From NCBI GenBank assembly GCA_018401695.1, contig JAGYKD010000001.1, forward strand, positions 1,180,016-1,244,015: a stretch of DNA of 64,000 bases, written 5' to 3'. The DNA is from Flavobacteriales bacterium (GTDB taxonomy: Bacteria > Bacteroidota > Bacteroidia > CAIKAF01). Below, piece after piece: positions 26,967 to 36,089 of this stretch. Every line of letters begins with the position of its first letter. Within the stretch, counting starts at the first letter, position 1. Position numbers and translations under genes: made by a program. The notes beneath the pieces were generated by a model, which was given only the letters and a program-made list of their open reading frames with translations, was not told the DNA's origin and searched no databases.

Positions 26967-29105
26967 TCAACGCTCACCCAAAGGAATCCTCAGCTTTACT
27001 TCCGCACCGCCATCCGGACGATTGTCGATGCTCAAGCTTCCTCCATGGGCACTTATGAGCTTCTGAACTATATACAAGCCTAAGCCTGTGGTCGTTTCCC
27101 CGGCGGTACCTTTACGCCCTTCCACACTGAATGGCTGAATTAAATTGGGCTTACTGTCGACATTAAACCCAATGCCTCGGTCCTGTACTTTTATGCTTAA
27201 GGAGCTGCCTTTTTTTTCTACCCATAAGTGAATTTCAGCGCGGCTTGGACTGAATTTAATGGCATTGTCCATAACATTCAACAAAGCTCTTTTCAGTTTG
27301 TCCGGGTCTCCCAAAAAGCTGCGGTTGAATTTAATATGGGTGTGTATGCTCAGTTGCTTGCGCTCTGCGCGCAAACTCAGCAAGCCCACTACTTCTTGTA
27401 CCAGACTTTCGGGCAAGAGTGGCTCTTTCTCTAAGTCGAATTCTCTCTCAGGGCGAACGCCTTCCAATAAATCCTGTATGGTGTGCATGCCCAAGCGTCC
27501 ACTTTGGCTCATTAAGTGCAACAAATGCTTGGTACGACGACTTTGTTCGTCTTCTCCTTCAAAATCCATAAGCAGCAACTCGGACACCTGATTTACATTG
27601 CCCAATAAGTTGCGTATGTCGTGCGCTACTGCCCCCAAAAGGTAGTTTTTGTGCACATGGGTTAGGTTGAGCTCTGCATTTAACTGCTCCAACTCTTCTT
27701 TTTGCCTACGCACGGTACTAAGCAGGCGGCTGGTTCGCCTTTGTTGCATGTATAAACGGTTGAGCAAAACCCCCAAAACCAATAAAATAGCTCCGGCAAT
27801 GATTAAAAAAACAACCGTAGTGCGGTAATTTTCGTTGGTGTTTTTGGTTTGGGCCTCGTATAATTTGCGTTCGGCACGCTCTTGGCTAAGCTTTTGCCGT
27901 GTGGCTTCCAGTTGCATTAGGTTTTTAGAATCCAACTGAGCCAAGCTGTCTAGGAGTAGATTAGCTTTTTGGTAATATTCGGAAGCGGGCTTGTAAGCGC
28001 CGCTAAGAAAATGGTAACGCGCCAAGGCAGAGTAGACCGATTGCACCGAGGTTAAACTGCGGTTGTTATTTAGCGATTGTAGCGCCATAACCACATAAGG
28101 CTCTGCTCCTTCCAATTGGCCCAAATCCATTTGTGCCTCCATAAGCAAAGACACGGTATTGGCCAGCAATTCGGGGCTGCGGTTTACCAAAAGCAAACCA
28201 TACGCCTTCTCGTAGTAATACAAGCCGGTAGAGTCGGGATAAAGGGCATGAATAGCGCGCCCTTTGTTAAGCATGGCAAGGCCCATTCCATCGGTGTTCC
28301 AATTGGCTTTGGCCTCGGTGTAGGCTAAGTTGAAAAATTTAAGCGCAAGCTCCGGTCGGTCTAAACGAAGCTGGCAAAGCCCAATATTGCTCAATACGTT
28401 TTGAAGCCAGGACGACTTGCGTGCGGACTGAATGGATGCCTGGTTTTTGTGCATTAAAAACAAGGCCTTGGTAAAATATTCCCAAGCACTTTGATAAGCA
28501 CCTTCTTGGTAATACAAAATGCCCAAATAGTTCATTAAAACCGCACGGTCAAAAGCGGGTATGCGCGCATCAAGGATGTCTTCTGCTCGAATGAGATAAT
28601 CGATGGACTTGTAGTAATTTTGGTTTTCGAAGTAGGTGGCACCCAAGGAAATCAAAACTTTAAAATAAGCCAATCCATCGTGCTTGGGACCAAGGGCTTC
28701 GGCTTCTATTTGCACCTCAATGGCTTCTTCGAATCGGTTCATTCGGTTCAAAAAAGACGCCTTGAAATACAAGTAATTAATGATTAAGGCGCTGTCCTTT
28801 TCTAAATAGGCTTTATTTCCTAGTGCTTCCAGCTCCTCCAGGCAGGCGCGGGGTTCACCCGAGCGCAGGCAATCCGACAACTGTTCCACTTCGGAAGAGT
28901 TTATCGATGGCCAATCTTTTTCTGCTAAGCCTGGGTTTTTGGCTGCCAGGAACCCCAAACTGTTGAGCCAAAACCAAATCACCATCCCCAAAAACGGGGG
29001 AGCTAAAATTGCCCGAATTTGGGAGTTGGCATGTGGCTTTGTGATTAAAAAGGCCATGAAAAGGTTGTCTTTGGGCTTGCCTAAGACGAATATACGTTTA
29101 CGCAT
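26967..29105 (-). CDS. TPR-repeat sensor histidine kinase
   Basis: A 712-residue membrane-anchored sensor kinase. After a hydrophobic N-terminal segment (about 34-55) come tetratricopeptide-like repeats (about 70-390) that would lie outside the cytoplasmic membrane, then a transmembrane helix (VVFLIIAGAILLVLGVLL, near 425) and a coiled linker. The H-box AVAHDIRNLLG holds the phosphoacceptor His. The ATPase domain has the N box NVMDNAIKFSP, G1 DRGIGF and G2 GLGLYIVQKL. No response regulator is adjacent, so it is an orphan kinase. ATG at 29105 chosen; Met17 is an alternative. Confidence 0.88.
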   Translation of the reverse strand: MRKRIFVLGKPKDNLFMAFLITKPHANSQIRAILAPPFLGMVIWFWLNSLGFLAAKNPGLAEKDWPSINSSEVEQLSDCLRSGEPRACLEELEALGNKAYLEKDSALIINYLYFKASFLNRMNRFEEAIEVQIEAEALGPKHDGLAYFKVLISLGATYFENQNYYKSIDYLIRAEDILDARIPAFDRAVLMNYLGILYYQEGAYQSAWEYFTKALFLMHKNQASIQSARKSSWLQNVLSNIGLCQLRLDRPELALKFFNLAYTEAKANWNTDGMGLAMLNKGRAIHALYPDSTGLYYYEKAYGLLLVNRSPELLANTVSLLMEAQMDLGQLEGAEPYVVMALQSLNNNRSLTSVQSVYSALARYHFLSGAYKPASEYYQKANLLLDSLAQLDSKNLMQLEATRQKLSQERAERKLYEAQTKNTNENYRTTVVFLIIAGAILLVLGVLLNRLYMQQRRTSRLLSTVRRQKEELEQLNAELNLTHVHKNYLLGAVAHDIRNLLGNVNQVSELLLMDFEGEDEQSRRTKHLLHLMSQSGRLGMHTIQDLLEGVRPEREFDLEKEPLLPESLVQEVVGLLSLRAERKQLSIHTHIKFNRSFLGDPDKLKRALLNVMDNAIKFSPSRAEIHLWVEKKGSSLSIKVQDRGIGFNVDSKPNLIQPFSVEGRKGTAGETTTGLGLYIVQKLISAHGGSLSIDNRPDGGAEVKLRIPLGER

Positions 29106-29117
29106 TGAATTTTGGCC

Positions 29118-30227
29118 TCAATTGGGACTATTCCGTACGGCGATGCTTATTTCACGGCGTTTTACGCTTTTTTCTACATAATAACTGTTCAGCAAGCGCA
29201 AGGCACCCATATAGTTTACCTTAAAATCAATATAGTCGCCCACTTTGAGCCCTGAAGGGTTGCTACCCACGTCAATCACCACTATATCTGAACTGGCACC
29301 ATCGATGCGGTAGCCGGGATGCCGCGGCAAAATATTATCCAAATCAATGTCCAACAGTCCAATATCTACCAAGGCGCGGGTGGAGGTTTGGCTAAAATCG
29401 TCGGGTACATCATCCGCCACTTCGCCTTGCAAATTCATGCCGCGGGGACCGCTGGGTTGCAGTGGTTTTTCTTGAATCTCAATGATTTCGGCCTTTAAGG
29501 AGAACACATCTTCCCGTAAGTTTCTAAACCGTTTGTGTTCGAACAAATCCACCCCAAAAAACAAGGTTTCTCCTACCCGAAAATGATTCATTCCCTTAGG
29601 CACCAGCTTTTTAGGCAGCATGGGTAGGGTAACCGAGGTCCCTGCCGAAACCCAGGGGATTTTTTTGCCGAACTTGGCTTCCACCAGCTCCTTATACAAG
29701 CTCAGCTGAATAAGTTTGTCGTGCGAAGGCATGATACCGTTTAAGCAGTTCAGGTTCGCTCCAATACCAATTACCTCTACATGAGGCAATTCAAATATGG
29801 ATCCATAAAAGGCTACAAAATCTTCGCGCATCACCCCCTCGCGCAAATCGCCCATCTCAATCATAATCACCACCTGATGAATTTTGCCCAGGGTGCTTGC
29901 CAAATCGTTGATGGCTCGAATGGTTTCTACGCTGGTATTGAAGGAAATATCTGCTACCTTGAGTAGTTTTCTTAAACTCCGCTTGGGCGGGGGTTTAATG
30001 TACGCAGTTTGAATATCCGGCCGCAACTTCCGCACGGCCTCCAAATTGCTCAACCGGCTGTCAAACACGGTTTCCGGCTCCAAATTCAGCACCTCTTGCA
30101 AGAATAAAGAATTGCCGCACAGCATTTTAGTAACCACACCCCAGTGCTTGTTGTGCTTGCCAAAGTATTGATTCAGTTGCTTGAAATTGTACTTAAGGGC
30201 TTCGCTGTTGAGTTCAAGAATTGCCAT
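29118..30227 (-). CDS. PLP-dependent alanine/ornithine racemase-like enzyme
   Basis: A 369-residue protein of the alanine racemase N-terminal-domain family that includes ornithine racemase. It begins MAILELNSEALKYNFKQL; the PLP lysine is probably Lys34 in VVTKMLCG. MIEMGDLREGV and VIGIGANLNCLNG are family strands, and GEFVVIDVGSNPSG-like strands close the C-terminal beta domain. The ATG at 30227 starts the fold; longer frames upstream run through a repeat element. It follows an acetyltransferase and a sodium symporter on the same strand, suggesting uptake and interconversion of an amino acid, but the substrate is not evident. Confidence 0.8.
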   Translation of the reverse strand: MAILELNSEALKYNFKQLNQYFGKHNKHWGVVTKMLCGNSLFLQEVLNLEPETVFDSRLSNLEAVRKLRPDIQTAYIKPPPKRSLRKLLKVADISFNTSVETIRAINDLASTLGKIHQVVIMIEMGDLREGVMREDFVAFYGSIFELPHVEVIGIGANLNCLNGIMPSHDKLIQLSLYKELVEAKFGKKIPWVSAGTSVTLPMLPKKLVPKGMNHFRVGETLFFGVDLFEHKRFRNLREDVFSLKAEIIEIQEKPLQPSGPRGMNLQGEVADDVPDDFSQTSTRALVDIGLLDIDLDNILPRHPGYRIDGASSDIVVIDVGSNPSGLKVGDYIDFKVNYMGALRLLNSYYVEKSVKRREISIAVRNSPN

Positions 30228-30249
30228 AAGGAGTTTTGTTAAGGGTTTT

Positions 30250-30410
30250 GGCCGCCTTTTCCGGTGCTTGCCTTTTGTCCCCAAGCCACCGGCCACATGC
30301 AGCCACGGCCTCCGGGTGCTCACTGGCGTTCCGCATCCTCGGCTCGGGCTGCATGGGCCGCCGGCTTGCGGGCAATCGGCGCGCCCCGGGGCGGAAATTT
30401 CGCTCCGCAT
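30250..30410 (-). repeat. Family D structured intergenic element, copy 1
   Basis: Its ends, GGCCGCCTTTTCCGGTGCT and ATCGGCGCGCCCCGGGGCGGAAAT, match those of 41172-41336. The inside carries the perfect stem CATGCAGCC (30296-30304) with GGCTGCATG (30347-30355). The interior sequence differs from the other copy, which instead resembles family C. It sits between the symporter and racemase genes, which read through it on the minus strand. Confidence 0.7.
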
Positions 30411-30448
30411 GAAAGCAGCCCGTTGCTGTCTTTAAATGCAGGAGGCGC

Positions 30449-31897
30449 TTATCTTTCATGACGGCTGTGTTGGTGCATCATTACATCGGCAAAAGCTGCC
30501 ATCGTGCTGGCCAAAATTCCGGGAATCAATGGCTTAAAGCCCCAAAGCAAATCTTGTTCTGCCAAGCCTTCGGCGAGCATAAGGGCACCTGTCACCAGTG
30601 CGCCGGCAAGCATGGTGCTCAGGGCTCCTTTGCGGCTGAGTTTTATTCCGGTCAACAGGGCCAAGACCGGAACCAACATGCTGGCCACCATTATTCCATA
30701 GGAACCCAACATCAAATCCAGAACTTGGTCTACCGTTAAGGCCAGTAAAATGGCTAAAATTCCGGTAATTAAGGTAATGCCTTGGCTCCATCGAATCACC
30801 GATTTGGCCGAACCTCTACCAATGCCGGTAAGGTCGGTTACAAAATTGCCGGAAGCTGCCATAAGGCAACTGTCGGCCGTAGACATAATTGCCGAAAAAT
30901 AGGCCGACAACATAAGTCCGGTTAAGCCGGCAGGTAAAATGGTGCGCAAAAACATAGGTAAGGCCACCTCTTCGTCGCCTAGAGCAGCAGCAGAAGCAAA
31001 ACCATCGGCGGCAAACATCCCTTGGTCGGCACCGGCGCGTGCAAACATGCCCAGCAATACACCCATAAATGCCATGATGGGATATTCAAAAAGTCCTGCC
31101 AAAAACCAGGCTTTTTTTGCCGTTTTTTCGTCCTTACAGGCAAAGATTCTTTGGTACAACGTCATGCCAACAAACCAAATAGGAATAATGGTGAAGGCCC
31201 AGTTTATTGCTTGTTTCCAACCCAAATTCGCCAAGCTGAAATGCGCAGCAGGCAGGTGTTGTTGCAAACCGTCCCATCCTCCCACAGCCATATAGCCCAA
31301 GGGTATGCCTATTCCAATAAGTCCGCCCATTAAAATAATCCATTGAAAGGTGTCGGTATAAATAACAGCCTTCATGCCGCCCAAAACGGTATACAGAATA
31401 GCGCCCAGTCCCATGACCAAAAGGGCGGCATTTTGATCAATTTCAGGAAATGTACCGGAAGCCAATTTGGCTCCTGCCAAAAATTGGGAGGCCGTAAAAC
31501 CCAAATAGCCTATGCCCGAAATGAGTCCGGCATACCAGGCCACATGTTTTCCATAATGGCTTTTTAAAAAACCCGGAAACGAACTGAGAGACCTATGGTT
31601 TTTGGTCTTGAATATTTTGGGAATGAGCAAAACGGCACTCAACCAGGCTCCAATAAGTCCGGTAAACAACATCCAGGAACCGCTCATGCCCATCAGAAAG
31701 CCCAAACCGCCTAAGCCAATAGAAAAACCGCCGCCTACATCGGTGGCTACTACAGATAAACCGATGTGCCCGGCGCCCATGTTGCGACCACCTACATAAT
31801 AATCGTCGGCGTCCGTATTTTTTCCGTAAAAGTACCAACCCACCCCCAGAACCAAGAGCATGTATATGCCAAAGACTATATAATCAAGGGTAGTCAT
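30449..31897 (-). CDS. Sodium:solute symporter family protein
   Basis: A 482-residue inner-membrane protein with about thirteen helices of the SSS (LeuT-fold) family. Signatures are DDYYVGGRNMGAGHIGLSVVATDVGGGFSIG at the start, with the unwound helix 1 region, and the motif PLVLLVGMKAVIYTDTFQW-type strand (VLGGMKAVIYTDTFQW). The solute, an amino acid, sugar or vitamin, cannot be read from sequence. Its start overlaps the acetyltransferase stop as ATGA, and a racemase-like gene follows. Confidence 0.9.
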   Translation of the reverse strand: MTTLDYIVFGIYMLLVLGVGWYFYGKNTDADDYYVGGRNMGAGHIGLSVVATDVGGGFSIGLGGLGFLMGMSGSWMLFTGLIGAWLSAVLLIPKIFKTKNHRSLSSFPGFLKSHYGKHVAWYAGLISGIGYLGFTASQFLAGAKLASGTFPEIDQNAALLVMGLGAILYTVLGGMKAVIYTDTFQWIILMGGLIGIGIPLGYMAVGGWDGLQQHLPAAHFSLANLGWKQAINWAFTIIPIWFVGMTLYQRIFACKDEKTAKKAWFLAGLFEYPIMAFMGVLLGMFARAGADQGMFAADGFASAAALGDEEVALPMFLRTILPAGLTGLMLSAYFSAIMSTADSCLMAASGNFVTDLTGIGRGSAKSVIRWSQGITLITGILAILLALTVDQVLDLMLGSYGIMVASMLVPVLALLTGIKLSRKGALSTMLAGALVTGALMLAEGLAEQDLLWGFKPLIPGILASTMAAFADVMMHQHSRHER

Positions 31898-32358
31898 GCC
31901 TTATGGCTTCTTCGCATTTCCAAATATTTGTTGGTAAAACCTTCGCGTTCGTACAAGCGTTTGGCCGGATTGTCGGGTTCTACATGCAGGGCTATATCGC
32001 CGTGGGCCAAGGCAAAGGTTTTTTGAAGCAAACATTTGCCGACACCTTTGCCACGCAAACGGGCGTCGGTAGCAATATATACCAATATGTTTTCGGGAAT
32101 GTATCCACCCATACCGGTGGCGTTTATGACTACATATCCTACGGCTTGCTTTTCGATGCTTCCTTTGAGCACAAAGCCACCGAAAGAGGGAATGTCTTTC
32201 ACGGCGTAATCGATGGCCTTACGAATGGCAGTAGCCTTGTCGCCAAAGCGCTCCAGGTGTTCGTGCAAAAACTGCACTGCCTGTTGCTTTTCCTCTTCAG
32301 ACATTTGATGAAAGGCGTCAAAAACCTCAAAGCTTAAGTCTACAGATGATTCGTTCAT
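31894..32358 (-). CDS. GNAT-family N-acetyltransferase
   Basis: A 154-residue acetyltransferase. The acetyl-CoA motif A is IATDARLRGKGVGKCLLQKTFA (with the R/Q-x-x-G-x-G/A loop), and motif B appears as NPAKRLYEREGF near the C-terminus. It is the first gene of an operon with the symporter (ATGA overlap) and the racemase-like gene. The acyl acceptor is unknown; an amino acid or its D-isomer is possible given the neighbours. Confidence 0.88.
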   Translation of the reverse strand: MNESSVDLSFEVFDAFHQMSEEEKQQAVQFLHEHLERFGDKATAIRKAIDYAVKDIPSFGGFVLKGSIEKQAVGYVVINATGMGGYIPENILVYIATDARLRGKGVGKCLLQKTFALAHGDIALHVEPDNPAKRLYEREGFTNKYLEMRRSHKA

Positions 32359-32600
32359 TAAAATTCTATTAAATTTTTTTGACGGGCATTCTGTGAAAAA
32401 TTATGCCATAAACCATGTTTTTCGCAAAATTTTGATAAAAAACAGCGAAAAAATATAAAGAATATGGAGCAGAATATGTCAAATCTGGATTGTACAAAAT
32501 TAAGATTCAAAAGTCAGATTACCAAAGGGTGGTTCCTTGTTTCGCAGAGCGGGCTAATGCATTTTTGGTTTGAGATGTTTTTAGTTCTGGAAGAAGATTT

Positions 32601-32751
32601 GGCGGCAGGGATGGCAGCGGCAGCCCACAGGCTTTGGCCCTAGGCGTGCTTGGCGGGCGGAGGCCCCTCGAGCATTCGGGGGCCCCCGTACCGCTTAGCA
32701 CGCCTTGGGCCGGAGACGAGGACTAGAGCGGACAGCCCGGTTCAGCCGCCC
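32601..32751 (+). repeat. Family C structured intergenic element, copy 2
   Basis: It begins GGCGGCAGGGATGG and ends GCGGACAGCCCGG-TTCAGCCGCC, closing as GGCGGC/GCCGCC. The inner stem pairs AGGCGTGCT (32642-32650) with AGCACGCCT (32697-32705), a different sequence from copy 1 at the same place, around a CCCCTCGA-x-TTCGGGGG hairpin. Compare 18967-19116. Confidence 0.75.
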
Positions 32752-32886
32752 AATAAACCGGTATCTATCTCGTTTTTTGTCCGATTTTTTGGGTTTAATC
32801 TACCCTTGCACTTGGAGAGAAAATTAGGATTCTTGGATGGCGGGCTTGTAATGTGCCCATGGCGATGCTCAGCCAAGGTATTTTTT

Positions 32887-32894
32887 TACCTTTG
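32887..32894 (+). promoter_or_regulatory. Candidate -7 box of the PfkB kinase gene
   Basis: TACCTTTG matches TAnnTTTG and lies 21 bases before the ATG at 32916. The run of T before it is typical of Bacteroidota promoters. Confidence 0.5.
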
Positions 32895-32915
32895 ACGCCC
32901 GAGAAACATTGCATT

Positions 32916-33842
32916 ATGAGCTTACTTGTTATAGGAACCGTTGCATTTGACCAGGTGGAAACCCCTTTTGGAGCGTCCGGAAAAATCATTGGCGGCGCGG
33001 CTACTTATGTGTCGCTGGCTGCATCCTACTTTTTAAAGAACAACATCCATTTGGTTTCGGTGGTGGGAGATGACTTTCCGCAAAGCGGCATCGAAAACTT
33101 TCACCGTCGGGGCATTGGGACCGAGGGCTTAGAAATAAAGAAAGGTGAGAAGTCTTTTTTTTGGCATGGGCGCTACCGTGCCGACATGAATTCAAGAGAC
33201 ACCCTAGAAACGCAACTTAATGTGCTTGCCGACTTCAACCCCGTACTACCTGAGTCATTGAAAGAGCTCGACTTTTTGATGTTGGGCAATTTGGTTCCGG
33301 CGGTGCAAAAAAGTGTGTTGAATCAAATGAATAAGCGTCCAAAGCTAACGGTAATGGATACCATGAACTTTTGGATGGATACGGCGTGGGATGAGCTCAT
33401 AGAAACCATTAAACTGGTAGATGTACTTACCATTAACGACGAAGAAGCTCGTCAATTGACCGGCGAATACAGCTTGGTTGTAGCGGCTCAAAAAATACTT
33501 ACCATGGGTCCCAAATACTTGGTAATAAAGAAAGGCGAGAATGGTGCCTTGCTTTTCCACGGCAAGGAAGTCTTTTATGCACCTGCGCTTCCTTTGGAAG
33601 AAGTGTTTGACCCCACCGGTGCCGGCGATAGCTTTGCCGGAGGCTTTATTGGTTATTTGGCGGCTACCGGCGACTTGAGCTTTGAAAACATGAAGCGTGC
33701 CGTAATTTACGGATCGGCTATTGCCAGTTTTTGCGTAGAAAAATTTGGCATTGAACGGGTAACCGACCTTCGCCAGGAAGAGTTGGATGCACGAATCAAG
33801 GAGTTTGTGCATTTGGTTCAATTTGATATAAACTTGGCCTAA
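32916..33842 (+). CDS. PfkB/ribokinase-family carbohydrate kinase
   Basis: A 308-residue sugar or nucleoside kinase. Signatures are the N-terminal GTVAFDQVETPFG and GGAATYVSLAASYF substrate region, and the C-terminal DPTGAGDSFAGGFIGYLA with the catalytic Asp in GAGD. A mid-protein LTINDEEARQLTGE strand is typical of the family, which in Bacteroidota includes members annotated as adenosine or sugar kinases; the substrate is not determined here. The ATG at 32916 fits the fold and follows the promoter box. Confidence 0.9.
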   Translation: MSLLVIGTVAFDQVETPFGASGKIIGGAATYVSLAASYFLKNNIHLVSVVGDDFPQSGIENFHRRGIGTEGLEIKKGEKSFFWHGRYRADMNSRDTLETQLNVLADFNPVLPESLKELDFLMLGNLVPAVQKSVLNQMNKRPKLTVMDTMNFWMDTAWDELIETIKLVDVLTINDEEARQLTGEYSLVVAAQKILTMGPKYLVIKKGENGALLFHGKEVFYAPALPLEEVFDPTGAGDSFAGGFIGYLAATGDLSFENMKRAVIYGSAIASFCVEKFGIERVTDLRQEELDARIKEFVHLVQFDINLA

Positions 33843-33843
33843 G

Positions 33844-33863
33844 CCAATGGTTCAAACCATTGG
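33844..33863. terminator. Hairpin between convergent genes
   Basis: CCAATGGTT (33844-33852) and AACCATTGG (33855-33863) form a near-perfect palindrome that overlaps the stop codon of the AraC gene and follows the kinase stop. The short T-run beyond it is weak, so it is a candidate bidirectional terminator. Confidence 0.4.
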
Positions 33864-34745
33864 TTTGGACGGGGATTGCCTCAGCTCTGAGGGGAGCCTG
33901 CCGTGCCGCTCCTTAAACATTTTAGAGAACTTGCTAATGTTGGCGTAGCCAATGCGAAAAGCGACTTCGGAAACATTGAGCCCGGTGGTTTGAAGCAGTT
34001 TAAAGGCATGGTCTAAGCGCAAATCCAGGTAGTATCGGTATACGGATTGCGAAGTAGTTGCCTTAAATAAGGTCTTGAGTTTGGAAGGGCTTACGCCGCA
34101 GTGGTCGGCAATTTGGTTAATGGAAAGAATGGAGCCCTCGATGTGTTGTTCCATAAAGCGCACGGCGGCACGGGTCAAATCTTTGCTGCTTATTTTTACA
34201 CGGCCACTTCGGGCAATCCCTTCTTGAATATGGAAAAAGGCGTTAAGGGTTTGGAAAGTAAAGTAATTCCACTCCAAAAGACTTACTTTTTGCAGGGATT
34301 TATGCTGCAAAAGTCGGGTGGTTTCTTCTTGAAAGCTCATGTTCAAAACGAGTACCTCATGGAGGGGTTGCAAAAGGTCATTTGATGTGGTGTAAGGCAG
34401 GTTTGTGGCTTGTTGCATCAACCCTTTTTTGGATAGGAGAAAAACAAACACCCGTTTGCCCGGGAAAAACAAGCGCAAACTTTTTTTCTTAGCGCCACCC
34501 AGATGCAGCGCAGAAAGAGCCACTTTGTCGGTGGAGCAACAACCGGTTCCTTGCTCCTTACTATGCACGGCAAGAAGGCATTCTGCAGTTTTGGGTATAG
34601 GCAATTGATTGATTAGGCACTCTTTGGTAGGAATGCGTAAGCAAAGCATTTGAATGCCGGGCTCAATGGTAACATCCAATTCTTTGACCACGGACTCTAT
34701 GGAGCTTGGCCCTATAGTGGAATAAGATGGACTTGAAACAGCCAT
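33852..34745 (-). CDS. AraC-family transcriptional regulator 1
   Basis: A 297-residue regulator whose C-terminal 100 residues form the double helix-turn-helix AraC DNA-binding domain: SINQIADHCGVSPSKLKTLFKA and then LNVSEVAFRIGYANISKFSKMFKERHG. The N-terminal 190 residues show no known effector domain. A second regulator (36090-36947) has a very similar DNA-binding domain, so they are paralogues, with a small XRE regulator between them. The ATG at 34745 is preferred over an upstream TTG. Confidence 0.87.
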   Translation of the reverse strand: MAVSSPSYSTIGPSSIESVVKELDVTIEPGIQMLCLRIPTKECLINQLPIPKTAECLLAVHSKEQGTGCCSTDKVALSALHLGGAKKKSLRLFFPGKRVFVFLLSKKGLMQQATNLPYTTSNDLLQPLHEVLVLNMSFQEETTRLLQHKSLQKVSLLEWNYFTFQTLNAFFHIQEGIARSGRVKISSKDLTRAAVRFMEQHIEGSILSINQIADHCGVSPSKLKTLFKATTSQSVYRYYLDLRLDHAFKLLQTTGLNVSEVAFRIGYANISKFSKMFKERHGRLPSELRQSPSKPMV

Positions 34746-35253
34746 AAGTGAATTTTCGTTCGCCAATATAAAATCCGTTCGACAGAAGAATTATCTTGCG
34801 GATGGGTTCTGTACGTGCTTTAACGTTAGACAAAGAAATAGGTTTTATTCCAAAAAATAGAAAATCGCGTAAAATTTCCCTTTCGCCCGGTTCCAAGGCA
34901 TGGGTGTGCCAACATCCGCCCTGTTTTTGAGGCTTTGAGTGCTTATGGCTTAGGCTTCGCTTGGTCCTTAAATGCCTGAGAGAAACTCTTTGGGCATTTT
35001 GAATTGTCCTTTAGGGTTGCTGGAACGTTTATTTAGCCTGTGGTTGCATTTTGCCCCTCCAAAAGTCTTTGTTTTCGCTACTTTCGTGAGGGTCGCTAGC
35101 TTTTGTTTTTGTCGCTTCTGTCCCTTTGGGTTAGATTGTCATAGGATAGGGTTCGGCTAATTAAGAATTCGGGTTAAAAAGGTTGAGTATAGTTAAACGT
35201 TTTACGTTGATTTTTTTACCTTTGAACATATTGTTCACCCAACAACAAAATTG
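34746..35253. other. Intergenic region between AraC regulator 1 and the XRE gene
   Basis: No gene is supported in these 508 bases, which form the shared upstream region of divergent genes. A possible hairpin AAATGCC...GGCATTT lies at about 34970-35000, and the XRE promoter box is at 35217. Nothing else stands out. Confidence 0.5.
35217..35224 (+). promoter_or_regulatory. Candidate -7 box of the XRE regulator gene
   Basis: TACCTTTG after a T-run matches TAnnTTTG, 29 bases before the ATG at 35254. Confidence 0.5.
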
Positions 35254-35610
35254 ATGAGACTAAAAATCGGATCCGAAATTAAGCGATTGAGAAAAGAACA
35301 GCGCTTCACTCAAGAGCACATTGCACTCAAACTAGACATGAGTGTGGCAGGCTATTCGCGTATTGAGCGCGACGAAGTAAATGTAACCCTAGATAGGTTG
35401 CAAGAGTTGGCTGAAATTTTAGGCACAACCCCTGAATTTATTTTGGGTATTCATGATGAGAACGGAGAAATCATTTCGCCGGAACCTCTAGCCGACCAAG
35501 TTTTTGCAGCCAAGGTTGAAAAACTGTATCAAGACCAAATAGCTCAGCTAAAAGAAGAGGTGCAATTCCTCCGAGAGCAGCTGCGTCGTTTTGAACTTGC
35601 CGAAGATTAA
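35254..35610 (+). CDS. XRE-family transcriptional regulator with coiled-coil tail
   Basis: A 118-residue protein. Residues about 3-62 form an XRE helix-turn-helix (GSEIKRLRKEQRFTQEHIALKLDMSVAGYSRIERDE), followed by an acidic linker and a C-terminal coiled coil (KVEKLYQDQIAQLKEEVQFLREQL). It looks like a small phage- or plasmid-type repressor or a stationary regulator. A TTG three bases upstream is not needed; the ATG follows a good promoter. It is followed by a strong terminator. It lies between two paralogous AraC regulators; any joint role is unproven. Confidence 0.88.
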   Translation: MRLKIGSEIKRLRKEQRFTQEHIALKLDMSVAGYSRIERDEVNVTLDRLQELAEILGTTPEFILGIHDENGEIISPEPLADQVFAAKVEKLYQDQIAQLKEEVQFLREQLRRFELAED

Positions 35611-35613
35611 GCA

Positions 35614-35650
35614 TAGGCCACCTCATTGAGGTGGCCATTTTTTTTTCGAT
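35614..35650 (+). terminator. Rho-independent terminator of the XRE gene
   Basis: A stem GGCCACCTCATTGAGGTGGCC (about 35616-35636, with a 3-base loop) is followed by a run of nine or more T. It starts just after the XRE stop. Confidence 0.85.
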
Positions 35651-35863
35651 GCCTGCTGACCAGCTGTTGAAGCTCGGCTGCATCAAGGGTGCTTTTTTTT
35701 ACGTTTTGGTTGGGATAAGAACACATGATCCCGTTGTCATAATTTTGAAATCGCTCGATTTTTGCTGTGCGGAAGGCAGGAAGTTCGTTGTCTTGGCCTG
35801 CAGTGCGTAGCTATATTTCCTCCGACGTTTCGGGGCAGGATGCATACCCTTGCCTGGAGCGCT

Positions 35864-35962
35864 GAGGCGCTGCTATTGTCTGGCGGCGACCTTGTCTTGA
35901 TGCTTCGGTCAGCATGTTGATCGACATCTAGGGTCCTTAAAGACACAAGGCATCAACGCCTC
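35864..35962. repeat. Family E intergenic element, copy 2
   Basis: The block is bounded by GAGGCG (35864-35869) and CGCCTC (35957-35962). It shares the GCTATT motif and a GGCGGCG-CCTTGTC segment with the copy at 37327 (GGCGGCG-TTCCTGTC), and a hairpin CTTGATGCTTCGGTCAG that corresponds to the CCTGAC hairpin there, though it is more diverged. Confidence 0.45.
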
Positions 35963-36089
35963 ATTTCGCTTTTTCCCTGCGGCTTTGTCCAATGGTACAA
36001 GCCTTGGGTTTTATCTGTTTCCTTAATTCTTCTAACCTTGGGGCATCCATAGCCCACAGGTGTATGGAAAGCGTTGGTTATAAACGGAC

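Larger units (their letters stand above)
32359..32915. other. Divergent intergenic region with a structured element
   Basis: This 557-base region lies between the acetyltransferase start and the sugar kinase start. It holds an AT-rich stretch (32340-32560), the family C element at 32601-32751, and the promoter of the kinase. No gene is supported. Confidence 0.5.
35611..36089. other. Intergenic region after the XRE gene
   Basis: It contains the terminator at 35614-35650 and a family E element at 35864-35962. Apart from these I see no gene. Confidence 0.5.
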
